The position numbers were made by a program, and so were the translations under genes. 64,000 nt of DNA from Pilasporangium apinafurcum. Lineage: Eukaryota > Oomycota > Peronosporomycetes > Pythiales > Pythiaceae. The DNA lies in contig BCKE01000056.1 in the NCBI GenBank assembly GCA_001600495.1, positions 185,943 through 249,942 of the forward strand, given 5' to 3'. The notes beneath the pieces were generated by a model that ran no database searches, was not told the origin of the DNA, and saw nothing but the letters and a program-made list of their open reading frames with translations. Position 1 is the first letter of the stretch. Each line of letters begins with the position of its first letter. Of this stretch, positions 54,997-64,000 are shown piece by piece.

Positions 54997-56004
54997 CTAC
55001 ATGAGTAGGCATTTGTCGTCGCCATTCGCCGCACCTCTTCCACTAGCAGCCGCTACTTGAGCTGTATGCGCTGTTTCTGCATGCTGAATCAAAGCATTAA
55101 GGTCACTGAACACGGCGCGACATTGTGGACACACTTCCTGTCCTGTTGCTGCTGTTGCTGTCGAGACAGATGGAGAAGACGATCGATGTGATGCGTTGCT
55201 ATTGCTATTAATCGACGCTGATGCCGCCGCTGATGACTGTGATTGCTGGGTATCTGGATGCGCGCGATTTACGTGGGCGATTAATTGTGAGACATATGCA
55301 AACTTCTTCTGACATATCGGGCATTCTTCGGAATTGGTGTTAATTGAAGCAGAGGCAGAGGCAGCGGCTGCCTTAGCGTTCTGCACCAATGACGTCATGG
55401 CCGATTTCGTGCCGTTCATCACACTTGTCGCGACTGAGCTGGTGCTACCACGTTGCTGCTGTGCGTTCCGTGTTGATGATGTATTTGTTGACGCCGTTGA
55501 TGTTGTAAATGGGGATCGATAGCTCCATTGTTGTCGCAGGCGCTTCTTGGCGTTTTCACAATCGTGATCGGACGCAAATCGGTGTTTCAAGCACACGTCT
55601 TGGCGACAGATTGTGCAGCTGAATTTGTTTGACGGCAGCAGAATCTCCCGACATCGTTCCGCTGCGCACCGCGGTTTTTTCTTCTTCTTCGGTTCTCCTG
55701 TAGTGTTGTTTGTTGCTGTTCCTCCAGTTGCTTGTTGGTTATAAAGTTTCTCAGGCGTACACTGTCCTACACGCACGTGATCTTCCCACACGGCATTCAC
55801 ATCCTGCTCCATGGTCCACTTGATGAGTTGATTGCACACAGGGCACTCAATCACGCGACGGTCTTTACTGCCGGCACTTGGACATGTGTGCGCATCGTAG
55901 CTGCGATGTACGAGGCAAAAGACACGTGAGCAGCAATCGCATGTAAATGGGAGGAAGTCCTGCTGATGGCAGTCCCCCACGGAGCAATGCGCGCCAATAT
56001 CCAT
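54997..56004 (-). CDS. AN1/C2H2 zinc-finger protein, ZFAND2-like, with C-terminal CaaX box
   Basis: A single-exon gene for 335 residues, ATG at 56004 (the frame also opens one codon earlier with GTG). Two AN1 zinc fingers occupy about residues 7-55 (CSVGDCHQQDFLPFTCDCC to HTC) and 100-150 (CAAERC to HDC). A Ser/Thr/Ala-rich linker follows, then two C2H2-like fingers at about 225 (CPICQKKF) and 295 (CPQCRAVF). The last four residues are CLLM, a prenylation CaaX motif (Met suggests farnesyl). Double AN1 proteins with a lipidated C-terminus recall AIRAPL/ZFAND2B, which ties p97 and proteasomes to the ER; ubiquitin-interacting motifs typical of that protein were not seen, and C2H2 fingers stand in their place. 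Confidence 0.8.
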   Translation of the reverse strand: MDIGAHCSVGDCHQQDFLPFTCDCCSRVFCLVHRSYDAHTCPSAGSKDRRVIECPVCNQLIKWTMEQDVNAVWEDHVRVGQCTPEKLYNQQATGGTATNNTTGEPKKKKKPRCAAERCREILLPSNKFSCTICRQDVCLKHRFASDHDCENAKKRLRQQWSYRSPFTTSTASTNTSSTRNAQQQRGSTSSVATSVMNGTKSAMTSLVQNAKAAAASASASINTNSEECPICQKKFAYVSQLIAHVNRAHPDTQQSQSSAAASASINSNSNASHRSSSPSVSTATAATGQEVCPQCRAVFSDLNALIQHAETAHTAQVAAASGRGAANGDDKCLLM

Positions 56005-57317
56005 CACTCAATTTCTTCTTCTTGGCGCTTCTTGCAAAATAGCCCAAGCCACGGTAGAGCGTGGGTACAGCAGAGCAGGAAAGAAATTTTTTCTTTCCTA
56101 AGCGTCTTGTTCCAGATTGATCCACTTGTTGACATGCTCCCGTAATCCCTTCATATAGTGCCATGTCATTATTTCAATTTGTGCTAATGAAGCCTCGTTT
56201 TTTTCTGAACATCTGATTTTTTTGCGGATATCGCAACTGATTCAGAAGTGGTCAGTAGGTGCTATAGTTGTTTCCCTCCCTCTTTATAAGAGATATTGAC
56301 AATTTTTATGCTTTGTTTTTGTAACCACTTGTCTCTTGAGCAAATTTTCACGAATATGTACAAGTAATTCCATCTGCAATAGCATTTGTAGAATATATCT
56401 CAATTAAGTATTTTTTTTAAGCCTATCTACACAAGGTGCCTAAAAAAAATACAAACTTCAGCAATGTTTATCTTGTTGAGACGAAAGCGCCTATACACAT
56501 GATCTCTGAGAATTGATAAATCGAAGCAGTTGTACAATTGATGAGATAGATCGGAGATGGTCTCGGTGGCATGGAGACATTCAGATCAGTTTTCATCTCA
56601 AGACCCGTCGGTGGGATCATTTCACACTATTTTGCGCGAATGTAAACAACATATTGCTCATGGTACGAATTGATAGTTCTAAAGAACTACCGAAATGACT
56701 GTCATATTCCATTTTATAGATCAGATGCGGGAACTATCGCTTCAGTCATATTTGAAAACAGCCGTGCACAGCTTCACATCCCATGTTTTAGTCCTACGCA
56801 GCTAAAATAGATATTTTTTTTACCTAACTAAAATAAATCTTGAAGAGAAATAATCTAAAGACCTAGAGATCAGCAAGAGCAATTTTTTCAGAGATACAAC
56901 TATTTCTCAAAGATGATCAATTTCGTTGCAGCATATCTCCGGAAGCAAAAGTGCGTTAGTCTACAGTGAAAATTGAACTGAGAAGATAATAATAATAAAA
57001 AAATAGAGTTGCAACATAATTCTAAGGTTTTTCGGAGAGCCTCAGACTGGTTGGTGTCCTTGCACATCATGAGGTTTTTTTCTTGCATTTCTGAGGTTGG
57101 CTTATGTACTGTACTGTGTATATACCAGATAGAGTAGATACCTACGCTTTTATTCCCCATTCGTGACCCCTTCGTTGCGTGTGGTGTCATCATCACACTT
57201 CGTCTGCCTGGCGCAGCCAAAGCCAGCAAGACTCACGCAGCTCCCAATACCATCCACTGCCATTGCGTGGGTCTATAAGATCAAAACTACCAAGAACACT
57301 CGAGACAGGTGCGATCG
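56005..57317. other. intergenic between divergent genes
   Basis: About 1.3 kb, AT-rich in parts (56400-57000), no supported gene. Confidence 0.5.
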
Positions 57318-57881
57318 ATGCAGGTGGGCCTGCTTCAGGGTGCCGCGGCGGTTTTGAGTATCTCATTGCTAGTGCTAGTGGTGCTCTGGATCTATCGCTT
57401 TGTGCAATACCGTCGCGCTGTGAAGCGCTCGCAACAGCGGTGGCTCTCATACAGCGCAGTCGCGAAAGACAATAACAGCACCAGCGGCTACTTGGACGAG
57501 GAGGATTTGTTGGACCTCCATTATTGCCCCACATCCATCAAGCCCATCCTGCTCTCCCCCATCCCAGAAGAACGGCACGAATACCTCCGAACCGTGAGTG
57601 GCTATGAGAGTATGTGGGCGTTTTTTGTGTATGCACATGGTTATTCTCATTACTATGGCTATATCATAATGCAGGATTCGGAGTCGGAAAGCATGATGTC
57701 CACACGACGAGAAGGACGACTCAGTGCAGTGTCAGTCTTAGCATGTAAGAGCATCTAGCTGCTCTATTTGACTACATAGTGGATGGTGTTGCTCATGTAT
57801 TTATGACGTATCTTGCTCTACCTTGGTATTTGCTCTGAAGATGGTAGTTTCGATCAACCTGTCGCCACGATCAAGTCGTAG
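57318..57881 (+). CDS. small single-pass membrane protein, unknown
   Basis: Preferred model: exons 57318-57593, 57675-57744 and 57841-57881, 128 residues. One hydrophobic helix at about residues 8-27 (AAAVLSISLLVLVVLWIYRF) follows a very short N-terminus, then a basic stop-transfer stretch (RRAVKRSQQRW) and an acidic, Ser-rich tail, so the bulk is probably cytosolic. The first intron (GTGAGT to ATGCAG) is 81 nt and could be read through in frame. The second (GTAAGA to CTGAAG, 96 nt) is my choice because it turns the end ACKSI into AYGSFDQPVATIKS; without splicing the frame stops at 57758. I recognise no family. Real gene status is moderately likely given the clean topology. Confidence 0.5.
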
Positions 57882-58400
57882 TCACCGCACTATCAATTTC
57901 GACTGGATCAGAGAAATCACTGGTCGATGATGTGCATGGCAATATTATATGCTGGCGTGTGGTGCGTAGAAATTTCTCGTTTGGATGTATAAGAACGAGA
58001 GATGATAGACACCGAAGGTAGAACGAAACTATAGAGTAAGCGCTGGGCGTAAATCAGTAGTTAGTACCAGTAGTAGTGTTTTAGTTATGATTGTCGCAGA
58101 GAAAAATGTTCAAAATATTTATTACACTTCATTTGTTTGCCTTTGATCCAACTCTTCTGCAACGCATACTCCTCAATCCTTGAAGAATACGAGAGGAAGT
58201 GCACGCAGCAAAGTGTGAATACTCTATCGTTGTTGTACAAAATTCGTTGTCCTTACATTCTCGTGGTCAACGTTAAAAAAGAAAAAATATATACTGCATA
58301 CAATATCGTCATCTTTGCTACTTTTTCATAAGTCTGGTGGTGGTGGTGTCTATTGCTAATGGTATTGCGATTCCGCTGCGAGAACGGATTAAATTTTTGT
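57882..58400. other. intergenic, 3' flanks of convergent genes
   Basis: No gene seen. Confidence 0.5.
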
Positions 58401-61400
58401 TTACACTGGTGGCGATGGTGGTTTCTGCACAGGTATAGCTTTCTCGCTCGTCGAACGTGTTGTCGTCGTTCCATTTCCACGTAGTCTATGGAAGTTCCGT
58501 GTAGCCACTGGCCGCCACGTCTCGATGTGCGGAGTTGGTTGCGGCAGTGCAGTCGTAAACTTATCAGATTCGTATAAGAACTGGTTCAGATCCACGTGCT
58601 CATTCACATAGTCGTACATGATCCGCGTCGCGTCGTCCATTTCCTGGACATCAAAGCCTATACGGATGGGGTTCTTTTCTTCTGGATCCTTCTCGGGCTC
58701 AAAGATCTTGAACGACCCATCAGGAAAGAAAATGTACTTAAACTTCTCAGTGCGTACGCCTTTGCTCATCCCATTGAATGGATTGCAGAGCAACACGCGG
58801 CGATCGGCTGGATCAATTGCCGCCTCTTTCGTGATTGTCAATGCGACATCAATTGGTGGCGAAGCAGCATTTTCACCATCGTCGAGTGCTTGCTGTGAAG
58901 TAGGGCGTTTTCGCTTCATGGAATGACCATATCCATGCTGATACAAGGGTTCTTCAGGACTTACACCAAGAATATCGGCGATCGTCGCCATCAAATCCGA
59001 CTGCATCGTTAGCTGATCCACTACCATGCCTTTCTCTTTCTCACTGAGAAAATCATCGGCCAGAATCAAGAACGGTACGTGCGTCGCTTCTTCGTACAAC
59101 CCGGAGTCAGCGATTGACGGGTTGTTGTCATGCTCCATACGGCCATATCCGTGGTCACCTTCGATGATCACGATCGTGTTCTTCATTAGGTCTTTCTCGC
59201 GGAGTGCCGCGATGAAATCTCCGAGCATCTCGTCCGAGAAATAGACTGAGTCCAAATACTTTTTGTTATAGAGTGTGTACAACTTGGACAAATCTGGAAC
59301 TTTGTAGAAATGTGGCAACGCCCACGGATTGTGGCTCGTGATGGTGTACATGTCAATGAAGTACGGTGCCTCTAGTCCTTCCCATCCGTTCAACTGTTTG
59401 CTCAAGCCAGGTCGCTGCTGTTGATCCGAAGCTGTCGATGATTTCTCACCGCCATTGGGTTCTTTCTCAGAGGTCACAGTGGCAGCAGCGGCAGACGTAC
59501 TTGGCGGCAATCGCCACACGTTATCATCTGATGTGATCGTTCCGTTGAGTTCTAACGCAGATGTGTTATTCACAAGATCACCATCTGTAACTGATGCATT
59601 GGCATTCATGGCCACTTCTTGCTCCTTGGCGAGTATCGTGGCGTTGTGCGCCGATTCCATGGCGTAGAGCAACATCTCAAACGATAAATGGTCGTGCATT
59701 CCCCAAGAGAAATGGTCGTCCGGTTGGTTCTTGTAGTCACGCGTTTCATGAAGCATTTTCCGGACTTTCCGGTCATCAACGATCTTGTCAAAGCCATTCT
59801 GCAACAAAAACTTGTCCCAGTATTCCCACGTCAAGTCCACTGCGCTCCAAAACATATTGAAATAGCCGCGTTTCTTCAAAAACTGTGGCAGACCACGCAC
59901 ATTGAGTGATGTCCCATACCGTTTCAAAGCCGTCGTTTCCGTGCATGATGGTAACATTCCGAAGAGTGTAGTCAACAGCGTCCGAGTTGTCTGTACGCAT
60001 TGCGTGTAGTGTTTTTTGTACAAAATACCGGATTTGCTGAGCTCATCAAAGTTTGGAGTCGCAGATTTCCCGTATTTCTGTTTTTTGGCCGCTCCACCAA
60101 GCACACCGACATCCATTGCCCGCCAGGACTCCATATTGATCACGATGATGTTGGGTGGTAGTACTTTTGGTGGCACAGTCTCCTCTGGCACGGTCACAGT
60201 GTCTTCAGTGATAGCTGATTCGTTCTTCGGTGCTGTCTTTTTATCTGTTTCTTTTTTGATTTCTTCTTTATGGATAGCAACGGTACTGCTCGTTGTATGA
60301 TTCCACTCTAACTCAAAGATGTTCTCACCGCGAAAGCCAATGGTTTTTCGCCACAGCAACGCACACTTGTCATCATTTCCCAGACCATGAAGATCGTACA
60401 CTTCTGTTGGGCTGAGTGTTGCGAGCAATTCATTTGAGGCAAGTGTGCAATTGATCTCTTCACGCCGGAACGCGTTGCCCGCGGGGAAAAATTCCTCGGT
60501 CTGGAGCGAAAACATGGCGTTCGCCATCATCTTCATGTCGACACCATGGTGATCGACGATCAGTGATGCCGTCAACGCAAACAACGACATGGCCGCACTG
60601 GCCACGATACACCGCGATATGATCCCTGCCGGGCCGGGTTGCTTGTTACCATTATAACAGGACGCAAATGACGGCAAGGACAGCGAAGACGATGACGATG
60701 CTGGTTGTGGGTAATACATGCCTGTAGCGTGGCTATAATTATGGCTACTGCGCCTTCTAACCCGCTGCTGCTGCGCCTTCCTGCCCAGCCAGTACGATGA
60801 GAATAGCGACGACACGTATGCTTTAGGTCCAGACAGCGCAGTGGAGGTTGTACTAGTTGCTGCTGCCGCTGATGACGTAGTGCTGGACGCCATCGAGTTC
60901 TTGCGTGCATGACCCCATCGATTGTCACAACAGCAGAAAATGCTAGGCAAGTAGAAAAAATCCGGCAGCAATGGCAATTTCCCCGCAAAAAAACCGTACG
61001 TGAGAATACATATGAGCGCGAAATAGATTGTCCACGAACACACAACTGTGCGTGTCAACACTTCTTCGTCCATGAGCGAGGCCGTGAACTGTGATGCGTA
61101 GTTCACAAAGATTTCGACAAACGCGCGGTTTAAACGTGGATGCATCGTAACCTGAAGACAGAAATCCGCGACACTCGCGATGGTTGCTAATACTAAAATC
61201 ACTTTGAGTAACACAATCACTAGGAAATGCTGACAGATACGTGAGAGCCATGCGCTCCATCGTCCGCTCACCGTCGAAGAAGACGCCAACGACGACGAGA
61301 AATACAGTGGAGAGGACGATGGCGGTGCCACCGAGGAAGACGCCAACAGCGTCAGGTGTTTCTGTTGCTCATCTCCTCCGTTACTATTGCCATTCCCACT

Positions 61401-61892
61401 GCGGATGTCGTATTCATTGGTCAGCACAGGCATATACACCGGTAAGCGCAGCATCCTGCCCGTAGCCGAATCACCACGTAATAGTCCATTACTACGCGGG
61501 TAATAGCTGTTCGTGAGCCCTGTACTGTTGCGATGGAACACAAGCTTGACCACACAGATGAGTGTCGATGCCTGCATGAAGATCGCAATATCCTGTAGCA
61601 ACCCCACGACGAGTCCCTTCACCATGTTGCCAAACGTGAACCGATGTACATACCGCACGAAATTCAAAATCCGACCAAGCACCGGCAATCCTAGAAACGC
61701 ATACACGAGCACGGCGAGCCACATAGTCTGGTAGACGCGATGACTTGCAAGCCCATTAAACACAAAGAATCGCTTGCGCCACCACCGCTTCGCACCACCA
61801 AGCAGCGTCGCGTCCTGTTTTTCGTCTCGACTGGTATCTTCGTCGCGCCGAGAGGGAGAGAGTCCTCGATTTCGTCGGTAGATCATCGTCAT
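58401..61892 (-). CDS. LTA-synthase-like membrane sulfatase-fold enzyme
   Basis: A single-exon gene for 1163 residues, ATG at 61892. About five membrane helices are seen in the first 450 residues (near 57-77, 91-118, 221-245, 285-305 and 428-446). A large outward domain follows with the alkaline-phosphatase/sulfatase fold: NIIVINMESWRAMDVG (metal-binding Glu, about 584), QTTRTLLTTLFG (candidate Thr nucleophile, about 634), TSHNPW and IEGDHGYGRMEHD (metal-binding Asp-His, about 914). Five helices plus such a domain is the plan of bacterial lipoteichoic-acid synthase and periplasmic phosphoglycerol transferases. The reaction is probably transfer of a phospho-alcohol from a phospholipid to a glycan or lipid, but the oomycete substrate is unknown. 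Several Ser/Thr-rich inserts (about 150-215, 330-400, 800-850) enlarge it. Confidence 0.8.
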   Translation of the reverse strand: MTMIYRRNRGLSPSRRDEDTSRDEKQDATLLGGAKRWWRKRFFVFNGLASHRVYQTMWLAVLVYAFLGLPVLGRILNFVRYVHRFTFGNMVKGLVVGLLQDIAIFMQASTLICVVKLVFHRNSTGLTNSYYPRSNGLLRGDSATGRMLRLPVYMPVLTNEYDIRSGNGNSNGGDEQQKHLTLLASSSVAPPSSSPLYFSSSLASSSTVSGRWSAWLSRICQHFLVIVLLKVILVLATIASVADFCLQVTMHPRLNRAFVEIFVNYASQFTASLMDEEVLTRTVVCSWTIYFALICILTYGFFAGKLPLLPDFFYLPSIFCCCDNRWGHARKNSMASSTTSSAAAATSTTSTALSGPKAYVSSLFSSYWLGRKAQQQRVRRRSSHNYSHATGMYYPQPASSSSSLSLPSFASCYNGNKQPGPAGIISRCIVASAAMSLFALTASLIVDHHGVDMKMMANAMFSLQTEEFFPAGNAFRREEINCTLASNELLATLSPTEVYDLHGLGNDDKCALLWRKTIGFRGENIFELEWNHTTSSTVAIHKEEIKKETDKKTAPKNESAITEDTVTVPEETVPPKVLPPNIIVINMESWRAMDVGVLGGAAKKQKYGKSATPNFDELSKSGILYKKHYTQCVQTTRTLLTTLFGMLPSCTETTALKRYGTSLNVRGLPQFLKKRGYFNMFWSAVDLTWEYWDKFLLQNGFDKIVDDRKVRKMLHETRDYKNQPDDHFSWGMHDHLSFEMLLYAMESAHNATILAKEQEVAMNANASVTDGDLVNNTSALELNGTITSDDNVWRLPPSTSAAAATVTSEKEPNGGEKSSTASDQQQRPGLSKQLNGWEGLEAPYFIDMYTITSHNPWALPHFYKVPDLSKLYTLYNKKYLDSVYFSDEMLGDFIAALREKDLMKNTIVIIEGDHGYGRMEHDNNPSIADSGLYEEATHVPFLILADDFLSEKEKGMVVDQLTMQSDLMATIADILGVSPEEPLYQHGYGHSMKRKRPTSQQALDDGENAASPPIDVALTITKEAAIDPADRRVLLCNPFNGMSKGVRTEKFKYIFFPDGSFKIFEPEKDPEEKNPIRIGFDVQEMDDATRIMYDYVNEHVDLNQFLYESDKFTTALPQPTPHIETWRPVATRNFHRLRGNGTTTTRSTSEKAIPVQKPPSPPV

Positions 61893-62984
61893 CTTGAGTT
61901 TTTGATGTGAAAAAACGGAAGCGGTATACAGACGAGTGTATCAAATGAATATAGAGAGCACGATGGACGGGGGGGGGGGGGGGGTGATGAAGCGAGCTAA
62001 AATAAATAAGGAGAAGACCCTGGTGGAGAGAAGAGAATGTCGCGAAGACGGAAGTGACGTCTGGCGCGGAAACAGTCGGTTCCGTTACTGACGAGATCCG
62101 ATGGACGCACTTACACCGAAAGTCGTAAGGATTGCCTTCCTCCTCCTTTTGTCTGCTCTCTATGGTAATGGCGATAATGCGCGTAGCTCTTGAGTGTTGT
62201 CCAGCTGAACTCCCACAGGCAGGCGGTTCACGATGTACTAAGTTAAGGGAATTCTCACACGAGAGGACAGGGGAAAGAGGACGGGGAGGAGGAGCGAGAG
62301 GAGGAGAAACCGTGATTCAAAAGTACCGCCAATACAAAAAACCTAGCAAATTGGCTCGTCCTCACTCTGGTGGGAGATTATTCCCCTATCCGCGTTTGAT
62401 GAACTGGCAAAAAAATGCAGTTTGATGCCCTGTCAAACGGACGCTGCACTCTCAAAATTAATACTAAAACGCTGCAGTAATGGTGGTTGTCATTGTGGAG
62501 CGTATAATCGCAGTTTTGTCACTCCAACGAAAATACGACATTTTTTTTAATGTACTACAATACGAGAATTTGATTGGCTATATTGTCATTTTCTAGAAAT
62601 AGTATCTCTGCGATCGTCCCTGGTTCGGGGGGTTCAGCGATAATATAACCATCACGAAAACAAACAAAAAAAAATGAGATTTCACTCACATAAATCATAT
62701 ATAGAACTACTGTACTTGCGGCACCACTCCTGATTTTTGGATCTCAGTTGCTTGGGTATTCGAAAGAATCTCACCATTCCAATCGCATCACCATGTATCC
62801 AAAATGAATTTATCCCAAATGCTTGTAGCGCTGGGTGGGTTCTGACATTTTCACCCGGAATTTTTGTTTGGTTTCTCTGCGAACACGTTACCGCCTTTTT
62901 CGTGTACAGCTGGTAAAATGGGTGTCATGCACACAAGAAGGAGATGGGTTAAGGGGAAAAAAAAAGAACAAAAACGTGTCTCTT
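61893..62984. other. intergenic with a 16-G homopolymer
   Basis: A run of 16 G at 61969-61984 lies about 80 bp upstream of the LTA-synthase-like ATG. On the plus strand an ATG at 62101 opens about 30 codons resembling a signal peptide but stops without a convincing exon. No gene called. Confidence 0.45.
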
Positions 62985-63171
62985 AAAGTGGATCCCTCAT
63001 GTCGCCTACCGGTAGGATGATGCACTTTGACCTGCGTTTTTAACCGGGAATTGGATCCACATTGATCGAAGCAGAAACTTGTCTCCAATTCTGCACAATG
63101 AACTCTCTTCTTTTCAAGAACGAATGCGAGGTAATGTCGTCCAAGCAAGGCATCATGAAAAATGCTCACGT
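62985..63171 (+). mobile_element. fragment of the IS607-type element (left end)
   Basis: Resembles 40670-40850 in order and spacing: TCCCTCATGTCGCCTACCGG with the HTH-like SPTGRMMHFDL, then CAGAAACTTGT, CAATTCTGCACAATGA, and CTTCTTTTCAAGAACGAATG. Similarity fades near 63170. A truncated, older copy with no coding potential. Confidence 0.5.
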
Positions 63172-63221
63172 GGTCTCACTACAAGTTCAAAAAACTACTG
63201 GAGCACAAGATGAAAAAAAGA

Positions 63222-63371
63222 AGAGACAATAAAAATAATAAGCCAGTTTTAAAATTAAATAAAAAAAAATACGCCAACTTTTCAAAAAATAAAAAAAGAG
63301 ACAATAAAAATAATAAGCCAGTTTTAAAATTAAATAAAAAAAATACGCCAACTTTTCAAAAAATAAAAAAA
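63222..63371. repeat. 75-bp A-rich tandem duplication
   Basis: Two units (63222-63296 and 63297-63371) beginning AGAGACAATAAAAATAATAA, differing by about one A in a homopolymer. It directly follows the transposon fragment. Confidence 0.9.
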
Positions 63372-63505
63372 ATATGCCACACTGAAAGAAAACTACGTGC
63401 TCAGTGCTCAAAAGCGTAAACTTCATGAAAAATAACACTATCAATCGAAAATATAAATCAACTATTCAGACAAAAATATGTCTCTCAACTCTGTAATTTG
63501 AACTC

Positions 63506-63577
63506 GTTCCTATAGCTTAGTGGAAAAGCGCCACGTTCTTGCGTTGGAGATCGAGGGTTCAAATCCCTCTAGGAACG
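63506..63577 (+). tRNA. tRNA-like gene, anticodon probably CUU (Lys), imperfect anticodon stem
   Basis: A 72-nt cloverleaf: acceptor GTTCCTA with TAGGAAC (7 of 7 pairs), D arm GCTT/AAGC, T arm GAGGG/CCCTC with loop TTCAAAT, discriminator G. The A box TAGCTTAGTGG and B box GGTTCAAATCC are both good, and TTTT follows at about 63598. The anticodon arm CCACG-TTCTTGC-GTTGG pairs only 3 of 5, giving anticodon CTT by standard numbering; a bulged alternative would shift it to TCT. It may be a pseudogene. Confidence 0.6.
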
Positions 63578-64000
63578 TAATTCTGGATTCATCTTGGTTT
63601 TCTCCCACACGACACAGAACTGCCAAAGGCGACCGACTGTGTGAAGAGTGAGTCAGGCTTGACGCCAGTACACTAAGTCCAATTGGTGGATGCTCCTTCT
63701 AGAAAGAGGTTCGATGCAGTAATGCAGTCAAAAATCTCAGATCTTAGCAGCTCCAGGTGTACAGAGTCAAGTCACATCACTGTTTTGTTGCGGCACACCT
63801 TCAAGTGATCGATGGGTACAGATTAAGAATATACAAAAATCATCAAGCGACTGTCAATGAAATGTCATGTACATTTGTATTTTTTTAGGATTAAATGCAA
63901 CAACATGTAATGGGCCCTTATCCATTACATAAGATGATGTAATGATGTCTTACCCATTACATAAGAAGGTGGAATCTGTTTACAGATTCGTGTGTCACAA
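63578..64000. other. intergenic with inverted/direct CCATTACAT repeats
   Basis: At 63903-63975 the motif CCATTACATAAGA occurs twice in direct order and ATGTAATGG inverted just before. No gene seen. Confidence 0.5.

Noticed and set aside
62101-62196. Signal-peptide-like ORF (MDALTPKVVRIAFLLLLSALYG)
   Set aside because: It stops after about 30 codons and no GT-AG continuation stays open; probably chance.

Overview
The window looks like nuclear DNA of an oomycete (stramenopile water mould). I infer this from short GT-AG introns of about 70-130 nt, a folate/biopterin-type (BT1) transporter, tandem full-size ABCB transporters, core-promoter-like TCATTT/AATTTTC motifs, flagellum and ciliary-type genes (tubulin polyglutamylase subunit, LC8, WD40/EF-hand protein), and relics of an IS607-type transposon carrying a Fanzor/TnpB-like nuclease. 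I cannot name the genus from the sequence. All family names are from my own recognition of motifs; no database search was run.

Layout. 1.1-2.8 kb: BT1-family transporter (minus). 4.1-21.1 kb: three ABCB/P-glycoprotein genes (one minus, two plus) whose nucleotide-binding halves are almost identical in DNA while the membrane domains differ; a small secreted Tyr/Gly-rich protein lies among them at 9.4 kb. 22.0-50.3 kb: four paralogous three-exon glycosyltransferase-like genes (22.0, 34.2, 36.4 and 48.6 kb) with identical intron positions and phases. They are interleaved with a 2006-residue WD40/EF-hand protein, a perfectly symmetric inverted repeat centred on a run of N that carries two mirror copies of the Tyr/Gly-rich secreted protein gene, mitochondrial ribosomal protein bL35m, a TPGS1-like gene, a broken IS607/Fanzor element, a UFSP2-type UFM1 protease and a PH-domain protein. 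51.5-61.9 kb: class II histone deacetylase, dynein light chain LC8, AN1/C2H2 zinc-finger protein ending in a CaaX box, a small membrane protein, and an LTA-synthase-like membrane phosphotransferase. 62-64 kb: intergenic DNA with a second fragment of the IS607-type element, a 75-bp A-rich tandem duplication and a tRNA-like gene.

How it fits together. The window mixes housekeeping genes (UFM1 pathway, chromatin, mitochondrial translation, dynein/microtubule functions) with expanded lineage-specific families (ABCB, glycosyltransferase-like, secreted Tyr-rich). Both expanded transporter and transferase families show local duplication, and the ABCB genes show signs of repeated gene conversion. Multi-exon models were built by hand from splice consensus, reading-frame continuity and comparison among paralogues; all sum to whole codons, but none is transcript-supported.
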